Source: Entophlyctis helioformis
Taxonomy: Eukaryota > Chytridiomycota > Chytridiomycetes > Chytridiales > Chytriomycetaceae
Reading direction: 5' to 3'
DNA: 64,000 bases
Assembly: GCA_025526915.1 (NCBI GenBank)
Contig: JAHLKH010000106.1
Span: forward strand, 28,216-92,215
Both the position numbers and the translations under genes were made by a program. This document shows, piece after piece, positions 62,971 through 64,000 of this stretch (positions are counted from its first letter, which is position 1; every line of letters begins with the position of its first letter). The notes under the pieces are model-generated. The model saw nothing but the letters and a program-made list of their open reading frames with translations, did not search any database and was not told the origin of the DNA.

Positions 62971-63718
62971 ATCGATCTGCCATCTGCACCAGCAACAACA
63001 GCCGTTCTGCCCAGCCTCTCGACTGAGCAGCACTCAGCCGACACCGCTGCACCTGCCCTTGCCAAGCAGTCGCACCGCCTGTCGACACACTCGCCTTCGC
63101 ACCCGTCTCAACTGCCTACAACGCTCCATCTGCCTCATCTGTCTTCTGTACTGTCAACTGAATTGCCGATTGAACCGACTGGACTGCGCCAACTGCCGCC
63201 AGTACAACCGCCGCCGCTGCCGCCGCCCGTATTGCCTGAACCGACTGAGCTGCATCACCAACAGCCAGAACAACAACCGCTGCCCGCTTACTTGCCTGAT
63301 CTGCCCTTGCAGATGCTGCCGACCCAGCCGCATCAGCAATCGCTGCCTGTTCACTGCTCAACCGACATTGGATGCACTCGGCGGCTACCGCTGCTCCAAC
63401 GTCAACGACTGTCACTGCAATTGATCGACTGCCGCCGCCAGATCCAAACATCCTGTCATCGCCTGTCTTGCTACATGGTGCCATCACCTGTGCTCAAACT
63501 GCGGATCTGCTCTTCATGGACCTGACTTTGTTGGATCGCGTCTTTCGACCTGGTTTACTGGATATGCTCCGTGTCTCTCTATCATCGCGAGCAAGTACTA
63601 CTGCACCACATCGCCGTCACCGTCGCGTATCTGCATCATCTGGATCCGTCTTCCTTGGATCTCTCTCTTGTGCTGATACATTGCCTTCCGTTCCTTGCAA
63701 TCTCTCAGCAAGGGGGGC

Positions 63719-64000
63719 TGTAACGATATCCACGGACAGATCATCCCGTCGTGGTCCCAGGCCCTGACGCCCTGTGTCCCTGTTTCATGGGTCATTGCCT
63801 TGCCATATTGCTGTCCAATGGCGCGCCTCTATTCCATGTGACGCGCCTATATAAGCTGGCACTGGATAGTACTCTGCCAACCCCAGCCGTTGTGCCTCGT
63901 ACTTCCCAGGTGCCTATCCATCCTTATGTCTGCCTATGGCTACTGCTCTTACCAATGAACATGCCTCGTACTTCCCAGACGTATACCGTCCGTACAAGTC
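63719..64000 (+). repeat. LTR copy 3 (3' LTR, truncated by window end)
   Basis: Begins TGTAACGATATCC directly after a purine tract and matches the other two copies to the window edge (282 of an expected 290 bp). Confidence 0.8.

Larger units (their letters stand above)
61678..64000 (+). mobile_element. Non-autonomous LTR retrotransposon (TRIM/LARD-like), 3' end cut by the window
   Basis: 5' LTR at 61678, an internal region of 1,751 bp, a polypurine tract AAGGGGGG at about 63710-63717, then the 3' LTR from 63719 to beyond the window. The internal region encodes no protease, RT or integrase. It must rely on a partner element. The 3' LTR should end about 8 bp beyond the window if it has the same length. 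Confidence 0.78.

Overview
This is a nuclear segment of a fungal genome. It is GC-rich, its genes carry many short GT-AG introns (mostly 60-130 nt), and the housekeeping set is fungal: SUB2, RPA190, VPS29, CWC25, mitochondrial uS19, a DEG1/PUS3-type pseudouridine synthase and a PBI2-type inhibitor. A class C GPCR fused to a solute-binding domain, a Dpy-30-motif protein, 28-residue ankyrin-like repeats and a chromodomain Ty3 element point to a zoosporic early-diverging fungus. A chytrid is my best guess, possibly Rhizophydiales; that placement is inference.

Layout, left to right. 0-15 kb: end of a tail-anchored protein, a CHERP-like splicing protein (453-2614), a six-repeat gelsolin/villin-type protein on the minus strand (2756-8290) with a long disordered ORF upstream (8571-11615), and SUB2 (11998-14712), whose long second intron hides a well-formed candidate box C/D snoRNA (13551-13671). 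14.9-18.6 kb: a solo LTR just upstream of tRNA-Leu(AAG), a LINE fragment, an ankyrin-like repeat gene, another LINE scrap and the truncated end of an ABCC transporter. 18.7-23.6 kb: an uncharacterised membrane protein and the truncated arm (A) of an inverted segmental duplication. 23.7-31.8 kb: PUS3, three adjacent secreted proteins with GPI-type tails, and the 12-exon solute-binding-protein/7TM receptor. 32-41 kb: mitochondrial uS19, RPA190 with three apparent single-base deletions, a Dpy-30 protein and a C2H2 zinc-finger protein. 41.5-47 kb: a second solo LTR upstream of a second tRNA-Leu(AAG), a PBI2-like inhibitor, CWC25 and an RD/RS-rich protein. 47.3-52 kb: the complete arm (B) of the inverted duplication with VPS29, an alkaline ceramidase and a four-TM protein. 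52-64 kb: retroelements, namely a LINE copy split by a full-length chromovirus (identical-looking 187-bp LTRs, 5-bp target duplication) and a non-autonomous LTR element with a tandem LTR that runs off the window.

Three themes link the genes. Pre-mRNA processing and export is over-represented (CHERP-like, SUB2, CWC25, RD/RS protein), though they are not arranged as an operon. The two tRNA-Leu(AAG) loci share flanks and each took an independent LTR insertion at the same site in opposite orientation, which indicates tRNA-targeted integration. Arm B is the likely source of the inverted duplication because its boundary genes are complete, while arm A cuts both VPS29 and the four-TM gene. Exon joins come from splice signals and reading frames read by eye; no database search was possible.
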